Of a stretch of 64,000 nucleotides of DNA, positions 62,998-64,000 are shown piece by piece (within the stretch, counting starts at the first letter, position 1; the number at the start of each line of letters is the position of its first letter). Under the pieces are notes generated by a model. That model saw nothing but the letters and a program-made list of their open reading frames with translations, searched no databases and was not told the origin of the DNA. The translations under genes were made by a program, and so were the position numbers. The stretch is from Symsagittifera roscoffensis (lineage: Eukaryota > Xenacoelomorpha > Acoela > Convolutidae), in NCBI RefSeq assembly GCF_963678635.1, contig NC_087066.1:40509223-40573222 (forward strand), read 5' to 3'.

Positions 62998-64000
62998 TTA
63001 TTTTGTGTTTTGATTAGCTGCTTCCATCATTACTACCATCTCTTTTTTCCTCCTACACCTCATTAGTGGGTGGTGTGTAACTTGAATGTTTTTTTTTGAT
63101 GATTGAAACTTGTGTCTCTTTATTTTGTGTTTTGAATGGCTGTTTTCATCATTACTCCCCTCTTCTTTCTCCTCCCAACCCTGGTTAGTGGGTGGCGTGT
63201 ACCTAGAATGTTTTTCTTTGATGATTGAAACTTGTGTCTCTTTTGTTTTGTGTTTTGAATAGCTGCTTTCATCATTACTCCCCTCTTCTTTTTCCTTCCA
63301 CACTTGATTAGTGAGTGGTGTGTCCCTTGAATGATTTTCTGTGATGATTGAAACTTGTGTATTCTTTTTTTTGTGTTTTGAATAGCTGCTTTCATCATTT
63401 CTCCCCTCTTCTTTTTCCTCCCAGACCTGATTAGTGGCTTGTGTGTACCTTGAATATTTTTCTTTGATGATTGAAATTTGTGTCACTCTTATTTTGTGTT
63501 TTGAATAGCTGCTTTCATCATTATTCCCCTCTTCTTTTTCCTCCCACACCTGATTAGTGGGTGGTGTGTACCTTGAATTTTTTTTTTTGATGATTGAAAA
63601 TTGTGCCACTTTTATTTTGTGTTTTGAATAGCTGCTTTCATTATTACTCCCCTCTTCTTTTTCCTCCCAATCCTGATTAGTGGCATGTGTGTACCTTGAA
63701 TATTTTTCTTTGATGATTGAAATTTGTGTCACTCTTATTTTGTGTTTTGAATAGCTGCTTTCATCATTATTCCCCTCTTCTTTTTCCTCCCACACCTGAT
63801 TAATGGGTGGTGTGTACCTTGAATGTTTTTTTATGATTGAAAATTGTGCCACTTTTATTTTGTGTTTTAAATAGCTACTATCATCAGTACCCCCCTCTTC
63901 TTTCTCCTCCCAACCCTGATTATTGGATGGTGTGTACCTTGAATGTTTTTCTTTGATGATTGAAACCTGTGTCACTTTTATTTTGTGTTTTGAATTGCTG
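62998..64000 (-). other. Repeat-derived open frame open at the right edge (at least 333 codons)
   Basis: The minus-strand 41-codon frame is open from a stop near 62998 to 63975, where the assumed start is a GTG (reverse complement of CAC at 63973-63975). It stays open in the same frame to the edge of the window (residues SNSKHKIK). It is therefore at least 333 codons and may continue. It holds about eight 41-residue units, hydrophilic and probably disordered, with alternating SKHKIRVTQ and SKHKIKVAQ types. There is no ATG start, no codon-level evidence of selection and no recognisable domain. It could be an exon of a repeat protein, but readthrough of satellite DNA is more likely. Confidence 0.25.

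Larger units (their letters stand above)
1..64000. repeat. Satellite tandem array, ~123-bp monomer, fills the window
   Basis: Every part of the window reads as copies of one monomer of about 123 bp (typically 121-126 bp), all in the same orientation. Landmarks recur once per unit on the + strand: GAATGGCTGC or GAATAGCTGC, a CTCTTCTTTTTCC tract, TGATTAGTGGGTGG, GTGTACCTTGAATG, GATGATTGAAA and TTTATTTTG. Neighbouring copies usually differ at several positions, while some distant blocks are almost identical. I found no transposon, unique spacer, inverted monomer or other gene. The array is cut by both window edges, so its true length is unknown. The class (satellite DNA) is certain. The family name, species and chromosomal location cannot be read from the sequence. 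Confidence 0.97.
59346..64000. repeat. Subfamily zone I of the satellite, running off the right edge
   Basis: Marker variants are CCCTGGTTAGTGGG, GTGTACCTAGAATG, CTACGCCTCATTAG, GGCTTGTGTGCACC and TTTTGCTGATTGAA. The change of TGATTAG to TGGTTAG removes the stop that normally closes one plus-strand frame, so short hydrophobic plus-strand frames of 65-91 codons appear (for example 60951-61226). A 2-monomer step (about 246 bp) is visible at 63.42-63.85 kb. The array continues past base 64000. Confidence 0.75.

Noticed and set aside
1-64000. Protein-coding genes for the many 60-325-codon open frames
   Set aside because: All lie inside the repeat. They overlap in two or three frames, mostly start at GTG-like codons when in the 41-codon frame, break at 1-2 bp indels, and are not kept between near-identical block copies. 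No known domain is visible.
1-64000. CRISPR array
   Set aside because: There are no unique spacers. The whole 123-bp unit repeats with gradual divergence, unlike short identical repeats separated by unrelated spacers.
1-64000. Known centromeric satellites (alpha satellite, mouse minor satellite)
   Set aside because: The unit length and sequence differ, and I found no CENP-B box of the TTCG...CGGG form by eye.
1-64000. Telomeric repeats, rRNA or tRNA genes, or transposon ends
   Set aside because: Scanning the landmark order found only monomer copies. No telomere-like hexamer runs, no tRNA-like or rRNA-like sequence and no terminal repeats or target-site duplications were seen.

Overview
The whole 64 kb window is one uninterrupted head-to-tail tandem array of a roughly 123-bp monomer, in one orientation and with no other sequence that I could find. 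Dividing the window by the unit length gives about 520 monomers (an estimate, not a count). The array runs off both edges. This is eukaryotic satellite DNA. No bacterial, viral or organellar gene is present, and no tRNA, rRNA, CRISPR array, transposon or unique single-copy stretch was seen. I cannot name the species. The monomer is not alpha satellite (171 bp) or mouse minor satellite (120 bp), and I saw no CENP-B box.

The consensus monomer is about 38% GC with extreme strand asymmetry: on the + strand T is about 47% and A about 15%. Each unit carries a pyrimidine tract of about 22 nt, a TGATTAGTGGGTGG block, a GTGTACCTTGAATG block containing an RsaI site, a GATGATTGAAA block, and a TTTATTTTG block whose complement contains AATAAA. 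Because 123 is divisible by 3, one minus-strand frame reads as a 41-residue, Lys/Glu/Ser-rich repeat. This explains every long open frame in the window. Frequent 1-2 bp indels, near-fixed stop codons in the first 6 kb and the lack of ATG starts in that frame make it unlikely to be a gene.

Layout by monomer subfamily (borders gradual unless stated): A, 1 to about 6.4 kb; B, 6.4-9.65 kb; C, 9.65-18.9 kb; D, 18.9 to 35.25 kb, ending sharply; E, 35.26-41.08 kb; F, 41.08-47.04 kb; G, 47.04-55.74 kb; H, 55.74-59.35 kb; I, 59.35 kb to the end. On top of this lie higher-order duplications of 1 to 33 monomers. The clearest is a nearly identical 4053-bp (33-monomer) block present twice between about 27.06 and 35.25 kb. 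Others have offsets of 368, 739, 863, 868, 980, 1344, 1475, 1502, 1724, 2202 and 2593 bp. Out-of-register junctions (truncated or partly duplicated monomers) occur near 8.95-9.27, 11.82-12.30, 22.28, 24.24, 40.04, 41.03, 42.64, 51.97 and 61.14 kb. They record unequal exchange or slippage.

No genes work together here. The biological interest is in array evolution, in the possible RNA from either strand (pyrimidine-rich one way, GAA/GGA purine-rich the other), and in the unresolved question of the 41-codon frame.
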